DNA of 64,000 nucleotides from Polynucleobacter paneuropaeus (GTDB taxonomy: Bacteria > Pseudomonadota > Gammaproteobacteria > Burkholderiales > Burkholderiaceae), in assembly GCF_003261235.1 (NCBI RefSeq), contig NZ_CP030085.1, positions 787,454 through 851,453 on the forward strand, read 5' to 3'. The notes below the pieces were generated by a model that was not told the origin of the DNA, did no database searches, and saw only the letters and a list, made by a program, of their open reading frames with translations. The position numbers were made by a program, and so were the translations under genes. This document shows positions 30,634-38,592 of the stretch, piece by piece (the stretch's first letter is position 1; the number at the start of each line of letters is the position of its first letter).

Positions 30634-31020
30634 TTAGACCCCAGATTGAGCCTTATTTTTGGCTTTAGCCTCAGCTTTAATTGGCTTTAAGTACATCAAT
30701 AGGCTCACAAAGGCTACGGTAGCCAAGACAGTTTCTAGGATGGCGAGGTAGAAATTCCAACCCGATTCAGTAATGCGGACCAGGCCTTCGGTGATGTAGA
30801 GCAAGATGAGCATCGAAGCCCATTGCATGGTGTACACATTGCCTTTCCAAATCCCCCGCATCGGCAGTAGCAAAGGTAAAGCCTTGAGGATGAGCCAAGA
30901 GCCTTCAGGGCGGAGAGGAGAAATAAACCACTCCCAGCAGACGCACAATATGAAAAGGTCAACGAAGGCTGCTAGAGCCAAGAGCTGATACGGATTTTTG
31001 TTAGCAGGTAGCTTGAGCAT
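30634..31020 (-). CDS. DUF2069 membrane protein
   Basis: A 128-residue inner-membrane protein with four hydrophobic segments: LLALAAFVDLFILCVCWEWF, WLILKALPLLLPMRGIWKG, MQWASMLILLYITEGLVRI and FYLAILETVLATVAFVSLLM. The P-L-x-L-P-x-R-G-I-W-K-G loop is typical of DUF2069, which is often found beside wrbA in betaproteobacteria, as here (11 bp gap). Role unknown. Confidence 0.85.
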   Translation of the reverse strand: MLKLPANKNPYQLLALAAFVDLFILCVCWEWFISPLRPEGSWLILKALPLLLPMRGIWKGNVYTMQWASMLILLYITEGLVRITESGWNFYLAILETVLATVAFVSLLMYLKPIKAEAKAKNKAQSGV

Positions 31021-31031
31021 GTGAATTGGTA

Positions 31032-31634
31032 TTAGTGATTGCCCAGTTTGAGGGCAATCTCAGCCAAGCGTTTGCCTTGAGCCTTAGCCAGGCGCTGTTC
31101 TTCTGGGCTGATCGGAGCGCGGCCATCGGCATGGGCTAAATGACTCACGCCATAGGGGCCACCACCATTGGGCGTACTCATGAGATCAGGCTCGCTGTAG
31201 GGAAGACCCATGATCACCATGCCGTGATGCAGTAGGGGAATCATCATGGTTAAGAGGGTGCTCTCTTGACCGCCATGCAAGCTACCGGTACTCGTAAAGA
31301 CGCAGGCGGGCTTGCCGATGAGGACCCCATTCATCCATTGCGAAGAGCTGCCATCCCAAAAGTATTTCATAGGGGCGGCCATATTGCCAAAGCGGGTGGG
31401 GGATCCTAAAGCTAGACCAATGCATTCTTGTAAATCTGCATATTCAACGTAAGGGGCGCCTTCAGTAGGAACGCTCGCTTCGGTGGCCTCGCATACGGTG
31501 GAGACCGCAGGAACTGTCCGCAGGCGTGCATTTGCACCTGGCACGCTCTCAATTCCTTCAGCGATTAGGCGAGCAAGCTCTCGAGTAGCCCCATGGCGGG
31601 AGTAGTACAAAACTAAAATATCGTGTTGGCTCAT
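31032..31634 (-). CDS. wrbA: NAD(P)H:quinone oxidoreductase, WrbA family
   Basis: A 200-residue flavodoxin-like FMN protein: ILVLYYSRHGATRELARLIA (phosphate loop), GLALGSPTRFGNMAAPMKYF, GKPACVFTSTGSLHGGQEST and PYSEPDLMSTPNGGGPYGVS. All are WrbA hallmarks for tetrameric enzymes that reduce quinones by two electrons. The gene is upstream of the DUF2069 gene on the same strand. Its start is only 19 bp from the divergent yihY-type start, so the two promoters must overlap the opposite gene. Confidence 0.95.
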   Translation of the reverse strand: MSQHDILVLYYSRHGATRELARLIAEGIESVPGANARLRTVPAVSTVCEATEASVPTEGAPYVEYADLQECIGLALGSPTRFGNMAAPMKYFWDGSSSQWMNGVLIGKPACVFTSTGSLHGGQESTLLTMMIPLLHHGMVIMGLPYSEPDLMSTPNGGGPYGVSHLAHADGRAPISPEEQRLAKAQGKRLAEIALKLGNH

Positions 31635-31653
31635 ATTCTCTTATGATACGGCG

Positions 31654-32502
31654 ATGCGCCTGTTTCGTAATCCTCAATTATGGCTCGCTCTGGCTAAACA
31701 TATCTGGGAGCGTAATCGCCATCAAAACTTATCCCAAGCTGCTGGGAACTTGGCATTTACTACCACGCTAGCCTTGGTGCCGATGTTTACCGTCGCCTCA
31801 ATGCTATTGGGCACCTTGCCCAAAGTCGTCAGAATGAAAGTCGCTTTTCAGTCTTGGTTGTTGGATACCTATATGCCTGGTGGTTTGAACGAGCAGGTCT
31901 TCATTTACTTAGATCAGTTTTCTCGTCAAGCGAAAGGGCTGACCTTGGTAAGTACCCTGGGCTTAATCGTGACCAGTGTGATGGCAATTGCTGGAGTAGA
32001 GCAGGCTTTCAATCGCATCTTTCAGTTGTCAGGGCGTCGACCAATTCTGAACCAAATTCTGATTTACTCAGGGGCTACTTTGATTGGCCCTTTTTTACTG
32101 GGCTTCGGCATCTATTTAAGCAGTCTTTTGCTCGGCGCGGCAGAGGGTTGGATTGATGCCTTGACTGTGGGCTTTGCTGCCTTTGCCACGATCTCTCCTA
32201 TGCTATTGGCAGTAGTGGTATTCACAATCGCATATAAATATTTGCCCTACACTTCGGTAGCTTGGCGAGATGCCATTGCCGGCGCTCTGATTGCCGCCTT
32301 CTTCTTTGAACTCATGAAATTTGGCTTCGGTTTATTTTTGACCAATGCGCGTTTTTACAGAACGGTTTACGGCGCATTTGCGATTCTGCCTTTGGCGCTC
32401 ATTTGGATTTATCTCACGTGGTGGATTACCTTGGCTGGCGCCGTGATTGTCGCCAACCTTCCACCCATTAGAGCGGGATTGGTTAGGGTTATTCGCTACT
32501 GA
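31654..32502 (+). CDS. YihY/BrkB-family inner-membrane protein
   Basis: A 282-residue membrane protein with about six hydrophobic segments. Family marks are NLSQAAGNLAFTTTLALVPM, the VEQAFNRIF motif, YKYLPYTSVAWRDAIAGALI and YRTVYGAFAILPLALIWIYL with a final transmembrane segment (WWITLAGAVIVANL). It belongs to the family once mislabelled ribonuclease BN; the true function is unsettled. Divergent from wrbA. Confidence 0.9.
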   Translation: MRLFRNPQLWLALAKHIWERNRHQNLSQAAGNLAFTTTLALVPMFTVASMLLGTLPKVVRMKVAFQSWLLDTYMPGGLNEQVFIYLDQFSRQAKGLTLVSTLGLIVTSVMAIAGVEQAFNRIFQLSGRRPILNQILIYSGATLIGPFLLGFGIYLSSLLLGAAEGWIDALTVGFAAFATISPMLLAVVVFTIAYKYLPYTSVAWRDAIAGALIAAFFFELMKFGFGLFLTNARFYRTVYGAFAILPLALIWIYLTWWITLAGAVIVANLPPIRAGLVRVIRY

Positions 32503-32584
32503 TTGCGATCCCCATAGCCTTGATTTGAGGGCAGCTTGAGACTATATTGAATCTCATAAGAGAATAAAAACAACGGAGATTGAT

Positions 32585-33040
32585 ATGAAGGTTCGGGACA
32601 TCTTGCGGGTAAAAGGGGGAGCATTATTTACTGTGCCACCTTCTGCGGCCTTAGGCTCAGCAGTCTTGACCATGAGTGATCATGATATTGGCTCTCTCAT
32701 CGTCATGGAGGGCAATAAATTGGCTGGCATTTTGACTTTCCGTGAGGTGATGCAAGCGCTGGCAAAACACCATGGGAGTTTGAGTGGTCTCGAAGTACGC
32801 TCGGTGATGAACGCAAAGCCCTTGACTTGCAATATGGAAACCGAGATGGACGAGGTTCGCCGCATGATGTTGCTTGAACATGCTCGCTATCTTCCCGTGA
32901 TTGACCAAAAAATGCTGATGGGTGTGATTTCTTTCTATGACGTCGCCCATGCGGTAGTAGAAGCACAGGATTTCGAAAACTCCATGCTCAAGGCCTATAT
33001 TCGGGATTGGCCGGAAGACACGACTAAAGCTACAAACTAA
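32585..33040 (+). CDS. CBS-domain pair protein
   Basis: A 151-residue protein made of two CBS motifs: about 1-65 (MKVRDILRVKGGALFTVPPS, DIGSLIVMEGNKLAGILTFR) and about 75-135 (VRSVMNAKPLTCNMETEMDE, ARYLPVIDQKMLMGVISFYD). Such stand-alone pairs bind adenine nucleotides and act as energy sensors. GGAG lies 5-7 bases before the ATG. It is followed by aroC. Confidence 0.9.
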   Translation: MKVRDILRVKGGALFTVPPSAALGSAVLTMSDHDIGSLIVMEGNKLAGILTFREVMQALAKHHGSLSGLEVRSVMNAKPLTCNMETEMDEVRRMMLLEHARYLPVIDQKMLMGVISFYDVAHAVVEAQDFENSMLKAYIRDWPEDTTKATN

Positions 33041-33072
33041 ACACTCTTTCTGACAGATGCCATAATGTTGCT

Positions 33073-34182
33073 ATGTCAGGAAATACTTTAGGCCTTCTCT
33101 TTACCGTAACCACCTTTGGTGAGTCACACGGCCCAGCGATTGGGGCGGTGGTTGACGGCTGCCCACCAGGAATGGCGCTTTCTGAAGCCGATTTACAGAC
33201 CGATCTGGATCGCCGCAAGCCCGGCACTTCTCGCCACGTTACGCAGCGCAAAGAAGAAGACAAAGTTGAAATTCTGTCGGGAGTCTTTGAAGGCAAAACA
33301 ACCGGCACTCCGATCGCATTGTTAATTCGGAACACCGATCAACGTAGCCAAGACTACAGCGATATTTTGCAAACCTTTAGACCAGGTCACGCAGACTATG
33401 CCTATCACTATAAGTATGGCTTGCGCGATCCGCGTGGTGGCGGTAGATCGTCTGCACGCTTAACAGCGCCAGTCGTTGCTGCTGCTGCAATCGCAAAAAA
33501 ATGGTTGCATCAACAATACGGCACTGAGATTTTTGGCTATATGAGTCAGCTGGGTGAGCACGTGATTCCGTTTGAGGATGAGAAGCAGATTGAGAGCAAC
33601 GCTTTCTTTGCACCCAATGCCAAGATCATTCCTGAGCTTGAAGCGTACATGGATAGCTTGCGTAAAGCGGGGGATTCTTGCGGTGCCCGAATTGAAGTGC
33701 GCGCTCGAAATGTACCCATGGGTTTGGGTGAGCCTCTGTTTGATAAATTGGATGCCGATATTGCCCATGTCATGATGGGAATCAATGCTGTCAAAGGTGT
33801 AGAAATTGGGTCTGGATTTCAATCGGTAGTGCAAAAGGGCAGTGAGCATGGCGATGAGATGCATCCTGATGGTTATGCCAGTAATAATTCTGGTGGCACT
33901 TTGGGTGGCATCAGCAGCGGTCAAGATCTCCGGGTTTCCATTGCGATCAAGCCAACGTCTAGCATCTTGAGTCCTAAGCAATCGGTAGATTTAGAGGGCA
34001 AACCCATGACCGTGCAAACTAAGGGTCGTCATGATCCTTGCGTTGGTATTCGGGCGACGCCCATTGCTGAAGCAATGTTAGCGCTGGTCCTGATGGATCA
34101 CGCTTTACGTCATCGTGCTCAGTGTGGTGATGTCAAAGTATCGGTTCGAGCCGTGCCAGCAGCCAGACCCGGCGCAAAGTAG
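33073..34182 (+). CDS. aroC: Chorismate synthase
   Basis: A 369-residue enzyme of the last shikimate step, turning EPSP into chorismate with reduced FMN. Signatures are TFGESHGPAIGAVVDGCPPG (1st AroC signature), FRPGHADYAYHYKYGLRDPR, GGRSSARLTAPVVAAAAIAK and SNNSGGTLGGISSGQDLRVS. The length is usual for the family and the C-terminal RAVPAARPGAK end is intact. It starts 32 bp after the CBS gene. Confidence 0.97.
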   Translation: MSGNTLGLLFTVTTFGESHGPAIGAVVDGCPPGMALSEADLQTDLDRRKPGTSRHVTQRKEEDKVEILSGVFEGKTTGTPIALLIRNTDQRSQDYSDILQTFRPGHADYAYHYKYGLRDPRGGGRSSARLTAPVVAAAAIAKKWLHQQYGTEIFGYMSQLGEHVIPFEDEKQIESNAFFAPNAKIIPELEAYMDSLRKAGDSCGARIEVRARNVPMGLGEPLFDKLDADIAHVMMGINAVKGVEIGSGFQSVVQKGSEHGDEMHPDGYASNNSGGTLGGISSGQDLRVSIAIKPTSSILSPKQSVDLEGKPMTVQTKGRHDPCVGIRATPIAEAMLALVLMDHALRHRAQCGDVKVSVRAVPAARPGAK

Positions 34183-34197
34183 GTAGCACATCTTGCT

Positions 34198-35370
34198 ATG
34201 ACACCTTCAGTACGTTGGGCCTTCGGGTCCTTTTTCTTTTTATATTTCGCTTATGTTGGTTTAGTTTCTCCATACGCTAGCCTCTTCTTTGTTGATCAGG
34301 GCTTTAACGTCATTCAGATTTCTGTCTTGATGTCGATGTTGCAAATTACTCGCATCATTGGACCTTTCTCATGGGGCTGGTTATCTGACTACCTCTCCAA
34401 CCGCATCGGCATTATTCGGTTTTGTGCTTGCTTGGCTAGCGTGACCTTCTTAGCCATTTTTTATCTGCATAGCTACATCGCATTCTTTGTGTGGATGTTT
34501 GTGCTGCACACGATTCTCAGTAGCTTGATGCCGCTAGGAGAGTCTGCAACAGTGCACGCCTTATATAAAGATAATTCTTTTGATAAACGCTACGGCAGAT
34601 TGCGTCTGTGGGGATCCTTAGGTTTTATTGCTATGGTGCTGTTTGCAGGTGAATTATTTCAGCGCAAGAGTATCGAACTCTATCCCATCGTAGGCTCTGT
34701 AGTGTTGTTGTTATTGGCGATGGTGACCTTTCGTTTACATGAGCCTAAGGTACAACGTCATAGGATGGTGAAAGGGGAATTGCTCTCCGTATTGCTGAAT
34801 CCAGATGTGCGCTGGTTTTTGGTATCCGGATTTTTTATGATCTTTGCCCATGCTGCACTTTACGTCTTTTATTCTCTCTACTTGACTAAGCTTGGCTATA
34901 ACAAATTTCAGATCGGTCTCTTTTGGGCGCTTGGCGTTTCTGCAGAAGTGATCTTCTTTTATTTCCAGAGTAAAGTCCTCAGTCGTTTGCAACCCGAGAT
35001 TGTTTTGCAAGCCTCTTTTGGGGTTGGTGTGCTGCGTTTCATTTTGATTGCATTTTTTCCGCTCACCTGGGTATTGATCATCGCTCAAGTCATGCATGCC
35101 GGAACATTTGCCGCGCACCACAGTGCCGCAACGAAATTACTGCAGCGTTGGTTTACTGGACCATTACAGGCAAGGGGTCAGGCCTTAATGGCAACTGTAT
35201 CTTACGGTTTGGGGGGCACCCTTGGCGGACTGTGTTCTGGTTGGATTTGGGATTTAGCGCAACCCCGTGATGTCTTTGTGATGTCGGCTTTTGCTTGCGG
35301 ACTAGCCGGCATGGCGATTCAGAAACTCAGGCCACAGGACCCAGTTCACAAACCTATCGCATCACATTGA
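34198..35370 (+). CDS. MFS transporter (HcaT-like)
   Basis: A 390-residue major facilitator protein with about 12 membrane spans: FFFLYFAYVGLVSPYASLFF, GPFSWGWLSDYLSNRIG (the loop 2-3 signature region), YGRLRLWGSLGFIAMVLFAG and a second half beginning near 205. The layout fits the MFS_1-like/3-phenylpropionate permease (HcaT) group. The substrate cannot be told from the sequence. Starts 15 bp after aroC; its 3' end overlaps the convergent ETF-QO gene by 9 bp. Confidence 0.85.
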   Translation: MTPSVRWAFGSFFFLYFAYVGLVSPYASLFFVDQGFNVIQISVLMSMLQITRIIGPFSWGWLSDYLSNRIGIIRFCACLASVTFLAIFYLHSYIAFFVWMFVLHTILSSLMPLGESATVHALYKDNSFDKRYGRLRLWGSLGFIAMVLFAGELFQRKSIELYPIVGSVVLLLLAMVTFRLHEPKVQRHRMVKGELLSVLLNPDVRWFLVSGFFMIFAHAALYVFYSLYLTKLGYNKFQIGLFWALGVSAEVIFFYFQSKVLSRLQPEIVLQASFGVGVLRFILIAFFPLTWVLIIAQVMHAGTFAAHHSAATKLLQRWFTGPLQARGQALMATVSYGLGGTLGGLCSGWIWDLAQPRDVFVMSAFACGLAGMAIQKLRPQDPVHKPIASH

Positions 35371-37032
35371 GGTGTAGTTTGGGCCACCGCCACCTTCTGG
35401 TGTGACCCAAATAATATTTTGACTCGGGTCTTTGATGTCGCAGGTTTTGCAATGAATACAGTTTTGCGCATTAATCTGCAAACAGACCTGACCATCTTTC
35501 TCAATGTACTCATACACACCAGCAGGGCAGTAGCGTTGCTCTGGTCCGGCGTAGGTCTTCAAATTGAGATTAACCGGAATAGCTGCGTCTTGCAGCTTTA
35601 AGTGGGCCGGTTGATTTTCAGCATGATTGGTATTTGATAGAAATACAGAAGACAAGCGATCGAAACTAATCTTGCCATCAGGTTTGGGATAGACAATCTC
35701 TTGGTGTTGGCTAGCAGGCTCTAAGCATTCATGATCGGCGTGACGATGATGAATTGTCCAGGGCACATTGCCACCAAAGATTTTTTGCTCTAGTCCAACC
35801 ATTAAGGTACCAAGATAAAGTCCCTTAGACATCCAGGGCTTGAAGTTGCGGGCTTGTTGAAGTTCGGTATACAGCCAGCTATTCTGAAAGGCAGCGGGGT
35901 AAGCAGCCAACATGTCATGTGAGCGATTCTCAGACAGAGCAGCGACTGCAGCTTCAGCAGCCAACATCCCCGTTTTGATTGCGGCATGACTGCCCTTAAT
36001 GCGAGACGCATTCAGAAAGCCAGCATCACAACCAATCAGGGCGCCACCTGGGAAAATGGTTTTAGGCAAACTATTGAGTCCACCTGCAGTCAGGGAGCGG
36101 GCGCCATAAGCCAAGCGTTTACCACCCTCAAAAGTTTCCCGAATTTTGGGATGCAATTTGTAGCGCTGGAATTCTTCGAAAGGAGAGAGGTAGGGATTCT
36201 GATATGCGAGGCCTACTACGAGCCCCACTGCAACTAAGTTATTACCTAAGTGATATAAGAAAGAGCCGCCATAAGTATCGGACTCTAAAGGCCAGCCAGC
36301 GGTATGCACCACCAGACCGGGTTTACTCTGCGCAGGATCTACTTCCCAAAGCTCTTTAATACCAATGCCATAGGTTTGGGGGTCGCAATCTTCATCGAGC
36401 GCAAAGCGACTGATGAGTTGCTTGCCTAAATGTCCACGAGAACCTTCCGCGAAGAGGGTGTACTTAGCATGCAACTCCATACCGAGTTGGAACTGCTCAG
36501 TGGGATTACCTTCTTTGTCTAAACCCATCGAGCCTGTGACCACTCCGCAGACGGCGCCTTGTGCGTTATACAAAATATCTGCTGCAGGAAATCCAGGAAA
36601 GATTTCAACACCAAGTGCCTCAGCTTGTTGACCTAGCCAGCGAGTGACGTTAGCTAAGCTCACAATGTAATTGCCTTTATTCTGAAAGCATTCCGGTAAA
36701 AGCCATTCAGGAACAGAATACGAGCGATCTTCTGTCAGAAAGAGAAATTGATCTTGACTAACTGGAGTCTCTAAAGGCGCACCCATTGCTTGCCAATCTG
36801 GAAAAAGCTCGCCTAGGGCTTTAGGGTCCATGACGGCGCCAGACAGAATATGGGCACCGATCTCAGAACCTTTTTCAAGTACGCAAACACTGAGCTCTTT
36901 GCCAGAAGATTGGGCTAGTTGTTTGGCTTTGATTGCTGCAGATAAGCCAGCAGGGCCACCACCGACAATGACTAAGTCATAGTCCATCGATTCTCGAGGG
37001 CCAAATTGTTCAAGCAACTGCTGGGAATTCAT
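35362..37032 (-). CDS. Electron transfer flavoprotein-ubiquinone oxidoreductase
   Basis: A 556-residue membrane-associated enzyme passing electrons from ETF to ubiquinone. It has an FAD-binding GGGPAGLSAAIKAKQ motif near residue 25, ICVLEKGSEIGAHILSGAVM-type segment, FAEGSRGHLGKQL, GCDAGFLNASRIKGSHAAIK, and a C-terminal [4Fe-4S] cluster: CPAGVYEY with CIHCKTCDIKDPSQNI, ending in the usual TPEGGGGPNYTSM. Full length. No ETF genes lie beside it. Confidence 0.96.
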   Translation of the reverse strand: MNSQQLLEQFGPRESMDYDLVIVGGGPAGLSAAIKAKQLAQSSGKELSVCVLEKGSEIGAHILSGAVMDPKALGELFPDWQAMGAPLETPVSQDQFLFLTEDRSYSVPEWLLPECFQNKGNYIVSLANVTRWLGQQAEALGVEIFPGFPAADILYNAQGAVCGVVTGSMGLDKEGNPTEQFQLGMELHAKYTLFAEGSRGHLGKQLISRFALDEDCDPQTYGIGIKELWEVDPAQSKPGLVVHTAGWPLESDTYGGSFLYHLGNNLVAVGLVVGLAYQNPYLSPFEEFQRYKLHPKIRETFEGGKRLAYGARSLTAGGLNSLPKTIFPGGALIGCDAGFLNASRIKGSHAAIKTGMLAAEAAVAALSENRSHDMLAAYPAAFQNSWLYTELQQARNFKPWMSKGLYLGTLMVGLEQKIFGGNVPWTIHHRHADHECLEPASQHQEIVYPKPDGKISFDRLSSVFLSNTNHAENQPAHLKLQDAAIPVNLNLKTYAGPEQRYCPAGVYEYIEKDGQVCLQINAQNCIHCKTCDIKDPSQNIIWVTPEGGGGPNYTSM

Positions 37033-37177
37033 TCCATCTCTCCAGGATCAAGGTCATAGTTTAGTTCCAAGCAGGGTATTAGGCTTAAAGCCGACGGATT
37101 CGGGCCTGAACCAGTCATGATCGGAGAGGCATTATGATGAGCTTTTCTCCATTTTTAGCAATCTTGGGACTTAACTT

Positions 37178-37876
37178 ATGAATAAAACCTACCCATCCGC
37201 ATCCGATGCATTGCGGGATATTTTGAAGGACGGTCAAAAAATCGCTGTAGGCGGTTTTGGCCTTTGCGGTATTCCAGAGGCCCTGATCTTGGCTATCAAA
37301 GAATTGGGAGCCCAAAACCTCACGGCGATCTCTAACAATGCTGGTGTGGATGAATTTGGTCTTGGTATTCTCTTGCAGTCACGCCAAGTGAAGAAGATGG
37401 TTGCCTCGTACGTTGGCGAGAACAAAGAATTTGAGCGTCAATACTTAGCCGGTGAGTTGGAGTTGGAATTTACTCCGCAAGGTACCTTGGCAGAAAAACT
37501 CCGCGCAGGTGGTTGTGGCATTCCGGCTTTCTTCACTAAAACGGGAGTGGGTACTTTAGTTGCGGATGGCAAAGAAGAAAAAGTATTCGATGGCGAGCGT
37601 TACATCATGGAGCGCTCTATTGTTTCTGATATCTCCATCGTGAAAGCATGGAAAGCAGATCGCTCTGGTAACTTGGTTTATCGCTATACCGCACGTAACT
37701 TTAATCCAGTGGTAGCAATGGCTGGCAAGATTACGGTTGCTGAAGTGGAAGAGATTGTGGAGAACGGTCAGCTCGATCCAGATCAAATTCACACGCCAGG
37801 CATATATGTACATCGCTTAGTGATTAATCGATTGCCTGAAAAACGCATTGAGCAACGCACCTTGCGTGCCGCCTAA
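37178..37876 (+). CDS. scoA: 3-oxoacid CoA-transferase subunit A
   Basis: A 232-residue alpha subunit: IAVGGFGLCGIPEALILAIK (GFG-x-CG-x-PE signature of CoA transferases, site 1), LTAISNNAGVDEFGLGILLQ and GTLAEKLRAGGCGIPAFFTK. With scoB it moves CoA from succinyl-CoA to acetoacetate or a similar acid. The gene for subunit B starts 29 bp downstream. Confidence 0.95.
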   Translation: MNKTYPSASDALRDILKDGQKIAVGGFGLCGIPEALILAIKELGAQNLTAISNNAGVDEFGLGILLQSRQVKKMVASYVGENKEFERQYLAGELELEFTPQGTLAEKLRAGGCGIPAFFTKTGVGTLVADGKEEKVFDGERYIMERSIVSDISIVKAWKADRSGNLVYRYTARNFNPVVAMAGKITVAEVEEIVENGQLDPDQIHTPGIYVHRLVINRLPEKRIEQRTLRAA

Positions 37877-37905
37877 ATAGATTAGTAGATCAAAGGAATA
37901 TCGAA

Positions 37906-38556
37906 ATGGCTTGGAATAGAGATGAGATGGCAGCTCGTGCTGCTCAAGAATTAAGAGATGGCTACTACGTCAACTTAGGGATTGGCATGCCAACTCTAGT
38001 TGCGAACCATGTGCCAAAAGATATGGAGGTATGGCTTCAATCCGAAAATGGTTTGCTGGGCATCGGTCCGTTTCCAACTGAAAAAGATATTGATGCCGAT
38101 TTGATCAACGCGGGCAAACAAACCATTACGACTTTGCCTGGCTCATCGATTTTTTCATCGGCAGATTCTTTTGGGATGATTCGGGGCGGCAAGATCAATA
38201 TCGCAATTTTGGGCGCCATGCAGGTCAGTGAATACGGCGATTTAGCAAACTGGATGATTCCTGGCAAGATGGTCAAGGGTATGGGCGGTGCGATGGATTT
38301 GGTTGCCGGCGTAAAGCATGTGGTTGTGCTGATGGAGCACGTTGCCAAGAAAAAAGATGGCACTGAAGAGATCAAAATTTTGCCTAAATGCACCTTACCC
38401 TTAACTGGTGTAGGGGTCATCAATCGCATCATTACTGATTTATGTGTTTTAGACATTACTCCTGACGGCCTGTTTTTAGTGGAATTAGCCCCTGGTGTAA
38501 CAAAAGAAGAGGTCATCGCTAAAACGGGTGCGCCAGTCAATACCAATGGTTTTTAG
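37906..38556 (+). CDS. scoB: 3-oxoacid CoA-transferase subunit B
   Basis: A 216-residue beta subunit: GYYVNLGIGMPTLVANHVPK and the catalytic Glu in LQSENGLLGIGPFP (CoA-transferase signature 2). Then come SSADSFGMIRGGKINIAILG and KCTLPLTGVGVINRIITDLC. AAAGGAA lies 8 bases before the ATG. Forms the transferase with scoA; likely used in ketone-body or polyhydroxybutyrate metabolism. Confidence 0.95.
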   Translation: MAWNRDEMAARAAQELRDGYYVNLGIGMPTLVANHVPKDMEVWLQSENGLLGIGPFPTEKDIDADLINAGKQTITTLPGSSIFSSADSFGMIRGGKINIAILGAMQVSEYGDLANWMIPGKMVKGMGGAMDLVAGVKHVVVLMEHVAKKKDGTEEIKILPKCTLPLTGVGVINRIITDLCVLDITPDGLFLVELAPGVTKEEVIAKTGAPVNTNGF

Positions 38557-38592
38557 ACTGTCACACTAGATGGTGAAATAATGGGAGCACCT

